A DNA stretch of 10,278 nucleotides from CAVYPR01 sp052145775 (GTDB taxonomy: Bacteria > Actinomycetota > Acidimicrobiia > Acidimicrobiales > RAAP-2). Where the stretch lies: positions 1 to 10,278 of the forward strand of contig JBKQNY010000049.1 of assembly GCA_052145775.1 (NCBI GenBank), given 5' to 3'. The notes below the pieces were generated by a model that had not been told where the DNA came from, did no database searches, and saw only the letters and a program-made list of their open reading frames with translations. The position numbers and the translations under genes are program-made. Of the stretch, positions 1 to 5,460 are shown in pieces (position 1 is the first letter of the stretch; the number at the start of each line of letters is the position of its first letter).

Positions 1-1
1 C

Positions 2-118
2 GACCGCAAGATCACTCACCGGCTAGCCCAACTGGCCCTGGCCATTACCTTCTTGCTGGTCGCCAAGCTCATCGACTGGCGAAATCGGTGGAGCCCAGGT
101 GCCGTCCCTATCCGCTGA
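2..118 (+). CDS. 3' end of an unidentified gene (partial)
   Basis: An open frame enters from the left edge and stops at TGA 116-118. It gives 38 C-terminal residues that begin DRKITHRLAQLALAITFLLV and end in AVPIR. Most codons end in G or C, as expected for a real gene in this DNA. Residues about 12-24 are hydrophobic and are followed by basic and aromatic residues (KLIDWRNRW). That fits a C-terminal membrane segment or a buried helix at the end of a larger protein. The tail somewhat resembles transposase C-termini, and a transposase would suit the mobile-element debris further right, but I cannot assign a family from 38 residues. It is transcribed towards the sigma/DUF4349 pair on the opposite strand. 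Confidence 0.4.
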   Translation, partial: DRKITHRLAQLALAITFLLVAKLIDWRNRWSPGAVPIR

Positions 119-519
119 GCCTCTTAGTCTCAGCAGTTCGATCGGGTTGCATTCTTCACCTTCCCTCCTGGTCGTTGTCCCTCATTTGCGTCTCCGGATG
201 GGGAGGTGTTGCTGCCCGATCCCGTTTATCGACTTCGACGCTAACGAGGACCCGTCTCCCGGTCCACTGGGTCGGAGGGCTGGTGGGACCGGGGTGTAGT
301 CGACGGTCGGAGCCTTCTCCTTGGCTGACAACGCGGGCGCTTACCATGGGATGGCGACATATCGGGCAATTTGCGCGGGCCAACACTGTGGCGTGCCTAT
401 CCCCGTATAAGTGCCGGTCGCGGCCAGGCAACTTTCGCGACCACTTCCTTGGCCGAGCTGACGCATTCCGCTCATTTCCGAACCGCCGCGATCCCGGTCG
501 CGTGACATCCGACCCCGAG
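119..519. other. Non-coding stretch between convergent genes
   Basis: About 400 bases separate the partial gene ending at 118 from the DUF4349 stop at 520. The frames that cross it on both strands are rich in Arg, Pro, Ser and Cys, have no recognisable domain, and overlap one another, so I call none of them. It contains several dyads: an imperfect hairpin at 261-290 (GGTCCAC against GTGGGACC) and the GGTCGCG-type repeats at 415-502. One sampled line here is about 62% GC, well below the right half of the window. Confidence 0.6.
415..502 (-). repeat. Two direct and one inverted GGTCGCG copies downstream of the DUF4349 gene; possible terminator
   Basis: CGGTCGCG occurs at 415-422 and again at 495-502, exactly 80 bases apart, and the inverted form CGCGACC lies between them at 436-442. 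The middle copy can therefore pair with either outer copy, giving two mutually exclusive 7-bp stems in a minus-strand transcript that reads through the DUF4349 stop. The copy at 498-502 also forms a 5-bp hairpin with CGCGA at 487-491 around a 6-base loop, 18 bases after the stop. No T-tract follows. Termination or mRNA 3'-end protection is inferred only. Confidence 0.3.
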
Positions 520-1731
520 CTACAGGCTGTGCAGGCGGTAACGACGCCAGCCGAACCGCACAACCACAATGATCGCGCCGGCAAACAGCAGCACGAAGAG
601 AGCGGGGCCGGCGATTCGTATCAGCCACTCCACGGCGTCGACGAAGCCATGGACACTCTTGTGCCAGGCCTGTGCCAGACCAGACTGGGGACGGGCAGAC
701 ATCACGGGGACCGGGCTCGCCTTCTCGTTGACCATCACAGTCAGCGTCGAGTACGTCGTCTCGTGTGTCAGAAGCTGAAGCTGCCCTTGCAACTGTTGAA
801 TCTGCGACTGGATGGTGTTTATCTGTGATTGCACAGACAAGATGTCGCCGATGCTTGTCGCCTTCGTCATGATGGTCAGGTACTGCTGAAGACTGGCCTG
901 CAGCGCCGTAATCTGAGCCTGCAGGTTGACGTACTGGCCAGTCACGTCCGTGGCCTTGGTGCTGAGGGACGAGGTCTTGCCGAAGCTCTGAGCCTTCTTC
1001 AGTACGTCCGAGAAACTGGCAACCGGAACCTGCAGGGTGACGCTTCCGCCTGTTGTCCCACTCGAGCTGCCCGACCCCGTTTGGGTCTGCGTGCTGGCGA
1101 CGAATCCGTTGTTGGCGGTGGCAAGGAACGAGAGTTCCGTCATCGTCTTGTTCAGGGCGTCCTTGGCCACCATCAGGCTCAGGGTGCCGGTCTGTTCGAT
1201 CTTCGACGACTGTCCGACCTCACCGGAAGGAAGGGGCGGCGACGTCGTCGTCGTCGAGGCAGGGGATGTCGCCTTGCCCGCGGCATCAGACGAAGGGAGC
1301 GCGAATGCGGGAGTGCCGGTGGGTTGTCCTGAAGCGTGCGGCGACCCAAAGGCATTTGAGGGGGAGGTCGTGGCCCCGGCATTACTTCGCGCGGAGTGGG
1401 GAGCAGCATACGAAGAGTTGTTGACCCGAGCTGTGGGCGTTGGCTTCCAATTCCAGGTCGCTCCGCCCACGACGAGTACGGCAACCAGCAAGCATGCGGC
1501 CACAGAAAGCAACCGGTGCGTGCGGACCAGCGTCCTGACCCGTGACGTTCGGGCGATGCCCGGTGCGTCCTCTTCTTGATCGAACTGCACTTGATTGTCA
1601 TCACCCTCGTCAGCAGTAGACCGACCAATCGCCCGGTCCAAGATGTCCGATGCCCCCGACTCAGGCACCGCGATGGAAGAGCCGACGTTCTTGAAGAGAG
1701 ACGCGAGGAGGTCGTCGTCGATGACGGTCAC
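520..1731 (-). CDS. DUF4349 membrane protein, candidate regulator of the adjacent ECF sigma factor
   Basis: The product has 403 residues. An N-terminal cytoplasmic segment of about 72 residues (start TVIDDDLLASLFKNVGSS) precedes TM1 at about 74-93. A Ser/Thr/Pro/Ala-rich linker covers about 97-175. A DUF4349 domain covers about 176-338 and includes a Gln/Leu-rich coiled coil at about 265-322. TM2 lies at about 371-392, followed by a short basic tail (RFGWRRYRL). This layout places the DUF4349 domain outside the cell with both ends inside. The start is GTG at 1731, which overlaps the sigma factor stop as GTGA, so the pair is probably translationally coupled. No zinc-binding anti-sigma HxxxCxxC motif is visible. 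DUF4349 has no settled function. An anti-sigma or envelope-sensing role is inferred from the coupling and the N-terminal cytoplasmic tail. Confidence 0.9.
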   Translation of the reverse strand: MTVIDDDLLASLFKNVGSSIAVPESGASDILDRAIGRSTADEGDDNQVQFDQEEDAPGIARTSRVRTLVRTHRLLSVAACLLVAVLVVGGATWNWKPTPTARVNNSSYAAPHSARSNAGATTSPSNAFGSPHASGQPTGTPAFALPSSDAAGKATSPASTTTTSPPLPSGEVGQSSKIEQTGTLSLMVAKDALNKTMTELSFLATANNGFVASTQTQTGSGSSSGTTGGSVTLQVPVASFSDVLKKAQSFGKTSSLSTKATDVTGQYVNLQAQITALQASLQQYLTIMTKATSIGDILSVQSQINTIQSQIQQLQGQLQLLTHETTYSTLTVMVNEKASPVPVMSARPQSGLAQAWHKSVHGFVDAVEWLIRIAGPALFVLLFAGAIIVVVRFGWRRYRLHSL

Positions 1732-2297
1732 TGGACGACTTCCTCGGTTCCGTTGAGTTCATAGTTGACATCCCCCGCTTCCCCGCCTACGAGCGCGAGG
1801 ACATTGGGGTCCTTGGCCAAGCGACGTCGTGCCTCGTGCAGTCGAGACTTCACAGTCCCCTGCCGGCGTCCGATGGCTTGGGCTATCTCGCGCTCGCTCA
1901 GGTCGGCGTAGTAGCGAAGGACGACCGGCACCCGTAGCGAGAAGGGAAGGCGCTGAAGAGCGGCCAGAACGGTCTCTGCAACCTCAGCCCGCTCGGCCTG
2001 AGTCTCCGGGTCGGAAACACCCGCTGCCCTTTGGTCCAGCAATCCTTCGTCGGCTCGGCGGTCCCGGCGTGGAATCTCCTGGCGGAGCTTCGAGTAGGAG
2101 GCGTTGACCACAACCCGGTAGAGCCATGGCTTAATGCTGGGGACCGAAGCCAAAGAGTCGCGGAAACGCCACGCACGCAGGTAGGCCTCCTGCACGGCCT
2201 CCTCAGCGTCCGCTCGGTTCCCCAGGATCAGGCAGGCGGTCCTAAAGGAGGCGAAGTAGTTCTCGCCAAGCCAGGTTTCGAGGCGTTTTTCCACCAT
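1728..2297 (-). CDS. ECF-type RNA polymerase sigma factor (sigma-70 family)
   Basis: The protein has 189 residues, normal for an ECF factor. Region 2 covers about residues 9-80 (NRADAEEAVQEAYLRAWRF, then IKPWLYRVVVNASYSKLRQ, which includes the -10 recognition helix area). Region 4 covers about 108-162, with the helix-turn-helix LSEREIAQAIGRRQGTVKSR. No region 3 or C-terminal extension domain is present. I chose ATG 2297 because the homology begins there and GGAGG lies just upstream. The frame stays open to 2507, but that extension is low-complexity and antisense to a transposase remnant. The gene ends in a 4-base GTGA overlap with the DUF4349 gene, which points to one operon. The factor would direct RNA polymerase to GAAC/CGTC-like promoters, and one such site lies in front of this gene. 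The stimulus and regulon are unknown. Confidence 0.92.
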   Translation of the reverse strand: MVEKRLETWLGENYFASFRTACLILGNRADAEEAVQEAYLRAWRFRDSLASVPSIKPWLYRVVVNASYSKLRQEIPRRDRRADEGLLDQRAAGVSDPETQAERAEVAETVLAALQRLPFSLRVPVVLRYYADLSEREIAQAIGRRQGTVKSRLHEARRRLAKDPNVLALVGGEAGDVNYELNGTEEVVQ

Positions 2298-2307
2298 CCC
2301 CCTCCAT

Positions 2308-2332
2308 GACGCAGCGGGGACCAGTTTGGTTC
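2308..2332 (-). promoter_or_regulatory. ECF-type promoter of the sigma gene (probable autoregulation)
   Basis: Read on the minus strand, GAACC (2332-2328) is followed after exactly 16 bases by CGTC (2311-2308). This matches the usual bipartite ECF promoter (GAAC at -35, CGTC at -10, spacer 16-17). The expected start point lies at or very near the ATG at 2297, so the transcript would have almost no leader. The GGAGG at 2301-2305 may then act only if initiation is slightly further upstream. ECF factors commonly activate their own promoter; that this one does so is inferred. Confidence 0.5.
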
Positions 2333-2367
2333 GTTTTTCAGAGGAACTTTGGTCGCCATTTTCACCA

Positions 2368-2571
2368 CACCAGGGCAGTGGGTGCTTCACGCTGCGCCAC
2401 CGATCCAAGCTCCACCATGTCGGGGTGGGCAGGGCGCACCATGGTCGGCGCGTGCTGGTCCTCATGGCCGACCTCGACGTCCGAGTCCTCGATGAAGACG
2501 GCGTCATACTCCGTCACTTCGAGCTCGACCCGTCGGTCGACTACCGACGACGGGACAGAGATACCCTCTGA
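2368..2571 (+). pseudogene. C-terminal remnant of an IS481-family transposase
   Basis: The plus-strand frame ending at TGA 2569-2571 reads TLRHRSKLHHVGVGRAHHGR, then VLVLMADLDVRVLDEDGVIL, then a LDPSVDYRRR-like end. This closely follows the C-terminus of IS481-type DDE integrases from actinobacteria, where LRY.SRLHHIGVGR, a conserved 'DLHIRV' strand and LDP..DYQ precede the stop. Only about the last 65 residues remain. The DDE catalytic core and the HTH domains are absent, and similarity fades left of about 2368. The fragment is a dead relic that lies between the ECF promoter and the tRNA gene. The family call rests on remembered motifs, not a search. Confidence 0.7.
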
Positions 2572-2586
2572 GGGTTCAGCTGTCCC
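2552..2586 (-). terminator. Concentric double dyad downstream of tRNA-Val, probable terminator hairpin
   Basis: Outer arms GGGACAG (2552-2558) and CTGTCCC (2580-2586) and inner arms ACCCTC (2563-2568) and GAGGGT (2570-2575) share exactly the same centre, base 2569. They are separated by symmetrical 4-base gaps. The RNA would fold as a 7-bp stem, a 4x4 internal loop, and an inner stem of about 5 bp. On the minus strand it starts 24 bases after the tRNA 3' end, so it could terminate the tRNA transcript. On the plus strand it spans the stop codon of the transposase remnant. There is no T-run on either side, which is common among actinobacterial terminators but leaves the role open. Confidence 0.45.
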
Positions 2587-2609
2587 AGAAATGCCGCGAC
2601 ATCACAGTA
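2580..2609. mobile_element. Possible right terminal inverted repeat of the IS481 remnant
   Basis: The bases after the transposase remnant, read inwards from 2609 on the minus strand, start CTGTGATGTCGCGGCATTTC and end in GGGACAG. IS481-type ends often start with TG and contain TGT/GACA motifs, and this segment lies where the right end should be, 9 bases after the stop. Its outer edge is one or two bases from the tRNA-Val 3' end at 2611. No matching left end exists in the window, since the left part of the element is gone, so this is a position-based inference. Confidence 0.35.
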
Positions 2610-2610
2610 G

Positions 2611-2684
2611 TGGGCGCTGCCGGACTCGAACCGACGACCTGCTGGTTGTAAGCCAGCTGCTCTGACCAACTGAGCTAAGCGCCC
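2611..2684 (-). tRNA. tRNA-Val (anticodon UAC)
   Basis: The reverse complement folds as a full 74-base tRNA. The acceptor stem GGGCGCT/AGCGCCC is perfect, with discriminator A. The D arm is GCTC/GAGC. The anticodon arm is GCTGG/CCAGC with loop CTTACAA, which gives anticodon TAC at 2650-2648. A 5-base variable loop follows, then a T arm GTCGG/CCGGC with loop TTCGAGT. CCA is not encoded. The UAC anticodon reads valine codons GUA and GUG, and the loop matches the well-known bacterial tRNA-Val(UAC) form. The 3' end faces the lower-GC segment carrying the transposase remnant, the usual geometry for integration at a tRNA 3' end. Confidence 0.95.
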
Positions 2685-2732
2685 GGGAGTTTTTCCCACC
2701 GGCCACCGCGTGCCCGGCATGGTGTTTGCCGA

Positions 2733-2738
2733 AGCCTA
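2733..2738 (-). promoter_or_regulatory. Candidate -10 element for tRNA-Val
   Basis: TAGGCT on the minus strand lies 48 bases upstream of the tRNA 5' end, in the 68-base gap after the inositol monophosphatase stop. It is the same hexamer used by the leaderless promoters at 3582 and 7111. No convincing -35 is visible. The tRNA could also be read through from the upstream gene on the same strand. Confidence 0.3.
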
Positions 2739-2752
2739 CGTGCTCGCGCTGC

Positions 2753-3526
2753 TCACTCCTCGAAGGAGAGTAGCGACTCGAGCAACTCCGGCGTGGCGGC
2801 GACCACCGGCCGGCGCGGGGAATCGTCCCGGACGACGAGGTCTTCGCCTCGGAGCTCGCCGGCGGCACCGCCGGCCTCGGTGCAGATGAGCATGCCCCCT
2901 AGATAGTCCCAACCGTAGAGCCGTGACCTGCCGCACACGCGGTACCCGTCAAGTACTCCCTCGGCGACGGCGCAGTGGTCCAAAGCCGCCGATCCCAATG
3001 CCCGGAACTGCGCCCAGCCGGGCTGTCGTTCGGGATACCCCGAGATGCCGACCACCGCCTTTGCCAGATCTCGGCACTTGGTGGTGGCGATCGGGCGCCC
3101 GTCGCGGCGTGCACCGCGGCCGCGCACCGCCTCGTAGCGCACCCCGCTCGCCTGGTTCACCACGAGGGCCGCCCTCGGTCCCTCGGAGTCGAGCACGCAG
3201 AGGCTAGTGGCGTACCAGGGAAGGCCGAGGGAAGCGTTGGTCGAGCCGTCGACCGGGTCGACCACCACCAGCAGCTCGTCGGCGGGTGCGTCGCCTTCGG
3301 GGACCGGTGAGGGAGCCCCGCCCGGAGCAGTGAGGCCCGACTCCTCGGACAGCACCATGAGTCCGGCATCGTGGAGCACCTCGAGTGCCGCGGCGTCGGC
3401 CACGAGGTCGATCCGGTACTGGCCGGGACGGTCCCCGTGTGGATGCCAGTCGGAGACGTCGGACAACGCCGATCGCACCGCTCGGGCCGCCGCGGACAGC
3501 ACCTCGAGGAGGTCGGAGTCGTCCAC
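2753..3526 (-). CDS. Inositol monophosphatase family phosphatase
   Basis: The 257-residue protein is close to the usual 260-270 of the family. It carries the magnesium-dependent phosphatase signatures: SEESG at 60-64 (first metal-binding Glu), DPVDGSTN at 90-97 (the DPxDGxxN motif, with metal ligands Asp90 and Asp93), and GWDYLGGMLICTEAGG at 205-220 (the WDxxxG...EAGG motif, with Asp207 as the third metal ligand). It should hydrolyse a sugar or inositol phosphate, or a similar small phosphate, in the cytoplasm. The exact substrate (inositol-1-P, histidinol-P, fructose-1,6-bisP or PAP) cannot be told from these motifs. GTG 3526 is the start, 6 bases after a TAGGGT element, so the mRNA is probably leaderless. 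It diverges from the 3582 gene across 55 bases. Confidence 0.92.
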   Translation of the reverse strand: MDDSDLLEVLSAAARAVRSALSDVSDWHPHGDRPGQYRIDLVADAAALEVLHDAGLMVLSEESGLTAPGGAPSPVPEGDAPADELLVVVDPVDGSTNASLGLPWYATSLCVLDSEGPRAALVVNQASGVRYEAVRGRGARRDGRPIATTKCRDLAKAVVGISGYPERQPGWAQFRALGSAALDHCAVAEGVLDGYRVCGRSRLYGWDYLGGMLICTEAGGAAGELRGEDLVVRDDSPRRPVVAATPELLESLLSFEE

Positions 3527-3532
3527 CCGATG

Positions 3533-3538
3533 ACCCTA
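3533..3538 (-). promoter_or_regulatory. -10 element TAGGGT for the inositol monophosphatase gene (leaderless)
   Basis: On the minus strand TAGGGT is followed by six bases (CATCGG) and then the GTG start codon at 3526. This is the spacing expected between a -10 hexamer and a transcription start, so the start codon is probably the first transcribed codon. No Shine-Dalgarno sequence is present and no clear -35 is seen. Confidence 0.55.
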
Positions 3539-3569
3539 TGTCACGATTAGGCTCCCAGAGGGCGGCCGC

Positions 3570-3575
3570 TAGGCT
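3570..3575 (+). promoter_or_regulatory. -10 element TAGGCT for the 3582 gene (leaderless)
   Basis: TAGGCT is followed by CTCGCC and then GTG at 3582, again a 6-base spacer with no ribosome binding site. It mirrors the promoter of the divergent gene, so the 55-base intergenic region carries two back-to-back leaderless promoters. Confidence 0.55.
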
Positions 3576-3581
3576 CTCGCC

Positions 3582-4139
3582 GTGGCAGCAATCGACGTGG
3601 CCGGCTACGTGGCCGACCTGAAGGACCACTCCGTCGACCACGGGTTCCACGTCCACGACGAGCGTCACTTCGTCGAGACCTACTCGCTCCGCCAGGTCTG
3701 GGAGGTCGACCTCCACCCCGAAGAGGGCTGCGGGGGCCCGCTCGACTTGCACCTCGCGCTCGACGTCGACCCCCGCGTGCTCCTGTCCTTCGAGGACGTC
3801 GTGATGGCGCTGACCGACGAGGAGGAGCCGCCCGACGACTTCCACTTCCCCCTCACCTTCACCTGGGCGCTGCCGCCGCTCCCCAACGGCCCGGACCTGC
3901 TGCGCCTGGCCATCGACCTGGCCGGAGTGGGGGGGATCGAACTCCCGCTGGAGGTGTCGGCCATCGACTCATTCGCCTCCGCCACCGACGCCTCCGAGCG
4001 CCGCCTCAACATCCTGGCCCGCCACCCGGTGTCGCTGGCTCGGGTGTTGGCCGGGGAGGAACTGCTCTGCGACGTGTTCGACCGGTGCCTCGCCGTGAGC
4101 CGCTTCCTCCTCGGGGCATCCGAGAGCTGGCTCGGCTGA
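3582..4139 (+). CDS. Uncharacterised acidic protein
   Basis: I do not recognise the family. The 185-residue product is acidic and probably soluble and cytoplasmic, since no signal peptide or membrane segment is visible. The N-terminal half is rich in His, Asp and Glu (VDHGFHVHDERHFVETYSL, then DLHLALDVDPRVLLSFEDVV) and looks like alternating beta strands. The middle is Pro-rich (PPDDFHFPLTFTWALPPLPN). The C-terminal 60 residues look helical, with two Cys near RCLAVSRFLL and ELLCDVFD. Strong G/C third positions and the TAGGCT-N6-GTG start support a real gene. It ends one base before the lipoprotein gene, so the two are probably co-transcribed. Confidence 0.8.
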   Translation: MAAIDVAGYVADLKDHSVDHGFHVHDERHFVETYSLRQVWEVDLHPEEGCGGPLDLHLALDVDPRVLLSFEDVVMALTDEEEPPDDFHFPLTFTWALPPLPNGPDLLRLAIDLAGVGGIELPLEVSAIDSFASATDASERRLNILARHPVSLARVLAGEELLCDVFDRCLAVSRFLLGASESWLG

Positions 4140-4140
4140 C

Positions 4141-4605
4141 ATGTCGGGGTCCGGGTCGGCCGCTGTGCGCGGGCACCGGCCCACCCGGCTGATTCTGGTC
4201 CTCGTGTCGGTGGCTGCTCTGGGACTCGCGGCGAGCGCCTGCGGTGGCGGGGGACTCACGCTGGCCAGGCAGGCCTGCGTCCACGTGAACGACTCCCTCC
4301 GCCTCTACGACCGCTCAGTCCGCACTTCCGACGCCGCCGAGGCCGCCCGCGACCGCACCCGCGCCATCGAGCAGCTCGAGGCGGCCCTCCCCCTGGCCGC
4401 ACGGGCGACGTCGGCAGACCCGCAATGGAACCCCCTCATGACGACGCTCGAAGAGATCGGCCGCAATTCCGAGGCCAACCTGGTGAGGGCCCTTCGTTCG
4501 CAGTGCGCGCTGGCCGAGACGAGTGGGGAGCAGGCACCGCTGATCGCCCCGTCCACACCGTCGGGCAGCGGCCGGCCGACCCCCTCCACCCTGCCCGGGC
4601 AGTAG
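4141..4605 (+). CDS. Small putative lipoprotein
   Basis: The product has 154 residues. A basic N-terminus (VRGHRPTR) leads into a hydrophobic stretch at about 17-31 and a lipobox-like LAASAC ending at Cys34, followed by four glycines as in many actinobacterial lipoproteins. The exported part is mainly helical at about 40-125 (for example AEAARDRTRAIEQLEAALPL) and holds two further cysteines, Cys46 and Cys122, that could form a disulphide. The C-terminus is a Ser/Pro/Thr-rich tail. It would be anchored on the outer face of the membrane. ATG 4141 follows the upstream stop after one base, so it is probably translated by coupling. I recognise no family, and its function is unknown. Confidence 0.8.
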   Translation: MSGSGSAAVRGHRPTRLILVLVSVAALGLAASACGGGGLTLARQACVHVNDSLRLYDRSVRTSDAAEAARDRTRAIEQLEAALPLAARATSADPQWNPLMTTLEEIGRNSEANLVRALRSQCALAETSGEQAPLIAPSTPSGSGRPTPSTLPGQ

Positions 4606-4654
4606 CCAGCGCCTGCTCTTGGTTCCCTGCCACCGGGGCGCCGGAATCGATCGG

Positions 4655-4660
4655 TAGCCT
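4655..4660 (+). promoter_or_regulatory. Candidate -10 element TAGCCT for the CHAP gene
   Basis: TAGCCT in the 89-base gap after the lipoprotein stop would start transcription near 4667. That leaves a leader of about 28 bases that contains GGAG at 4683-4686, 8 bases before ATG 4695. Unlike its neighbours, this gene has a leader and a ribosome binding site. Confidence 0.4.
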
Positions 4661-4694
4661 GGAAGCTCTCCACGCCGACCGCGGAGATCCCACC

Positions 4695-5444
4695 ATGCCA
4701 ACGACCAGGGCACCGTCGACCCGCCAGATCACCACGGCGGACATGCGATCTCGACGATCGTCGGGCAACGGCCGGCGGGTTGGCCGTTCCCGGCGGTCCC
4801 GTCGCCTGGCCGTGTTCATCACCGCAGCGGTACTGCTTCTGGCCGCAGCCGCCTTCGCCTTCACCGGCGTGCGCTCTGTCCTGGCCGGGCCGCAGCTGTC
4901 CCCGCTGCAGTCTCGGATCGTGTCAATTGCCGAGAGTCAGGTCGGCTACCGCACCGACCCGTCCAACTCCTACTGCAACAGGTTCAGCGCATACTGGGGG
5001 GCTGGCACAGCCGACTGCGCACCGGGACTGCGCAACGAGGAGTGGTGCGCCGACTTCGCCGCCTGGGTGTGGCAGAAGGCTGGCGCGCTCATCACGTACG
5101 GCTTCACAACCGGGGAGATCAACCCGTCGTCCGCCAGCTTCTACGTCTGGGGCGTCGACCACGGGACCTGGCACCCTCAGGGCAGCGGGTACCGCCCGCG
5201 GCCCGGGGACGTGGCCATCTACGGGCTCGACACCACGACCCTGGTGGCCTCCCACGTGGCCGTGGTCACCGGCTACACAACAGGCGACCGCGGGCCCGAC
5301 GTGGTGAACGGTGACGGTGATCGCACCGGCTTCAGCGTGGTCGAACAGGGCACGGACCAGTACCAAGCCGACACCCACGGCGGCGGGGAGCCGCTCTCGG
5401 GGTACGTCTCACCCAGTCCGGTGCCGACCGCGTCGGCCGGCTGA
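4695..5444 (+). CDS. Membrane-anchored CHAP-domain protein (probable cell-wall hydrolase)
   Basis: The product has 249 residues. A very basic cytoplasmic N-terminus (RSRRSSGNGRRVGRSRRSRR at about 18-37) is followed by one hydrophobic segment at about 38-57 that acts as signal anchor. A CHAP domain covers about 70-228. The likely catalytic Cys118 lies in EEWCADFAAWVW, His187 in ASHVAVVTG, and the third polar residue at Asn205/Asp207 in VVNGDGD. PRPGDVAIYG at 169-178 is a typical CHAP strand. Such enzymes cut amide bonds in peptidoglycan peptides by a Cys/His mechanism outside the membrane. Cys94 and Cys108 may form a disulphide. The start is ATG 4695 with GGAG upstream; the frame is open further left but overlaps the lipoprotein gene. 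The exact bond cut is not predictable. Confidence 0.88.
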   Translation: MPTTRAPSTRQITTADMRSRRSSGNGRRVGRSRRSRRLAVFITAAVLLLAAAAFAFTGVRSVLAGPQLSPLQSRIVSIAESQVGYRTDPSNSYCNRFSAYWGAGTADCAPGLRNEEWCADFAAWVWQKAGALITYGFTTGEINPSSASFYVWGVDHGTWHPQGSGYRPRPGDVAIYGLDTTTLVASHVAVVTGYTTGDRGPDVVNGDGDRTGFSVVEQGTDQYQADTHGGGEPLSGYVSPSPVPTASAG

Positions 5445-5460
5445 GCAGCCTCCGGGCCGC

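Noticed and set aside
88..828. Long plus-strand frame across the non-coding stretch and the DUF4349 3' end
   Set aside because: It overlaps the DUF4349 coiled coil in antisense, has no domain, and is rich in Arg, Cys, Ser and Pro, as expected of a shadow frame.
1236..1260. GTC/GAC trinucleotide run as a functional repeat
   Set aside because: It encodes part of the Thr/Ser-rich linker of the DUF4349 protein and is explained by that low-complexity coding sequence.
2298..2507. N-terminal extension of the sigma factor
   Set aside because: The extra residues are low-complexity, cross the ECF-type promoter, and are antisense to the IS481 remnant. Homology starts at 2297.
2685..2700. GGGAGTTTTTCCC next to the tRNA as a terminator
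   Set aside because: The stem is only 4 bp and the T-run lies in the loop instead of after the stem. It lies upstream of the tRNA 5' end, so it could not terminate the tRNA.
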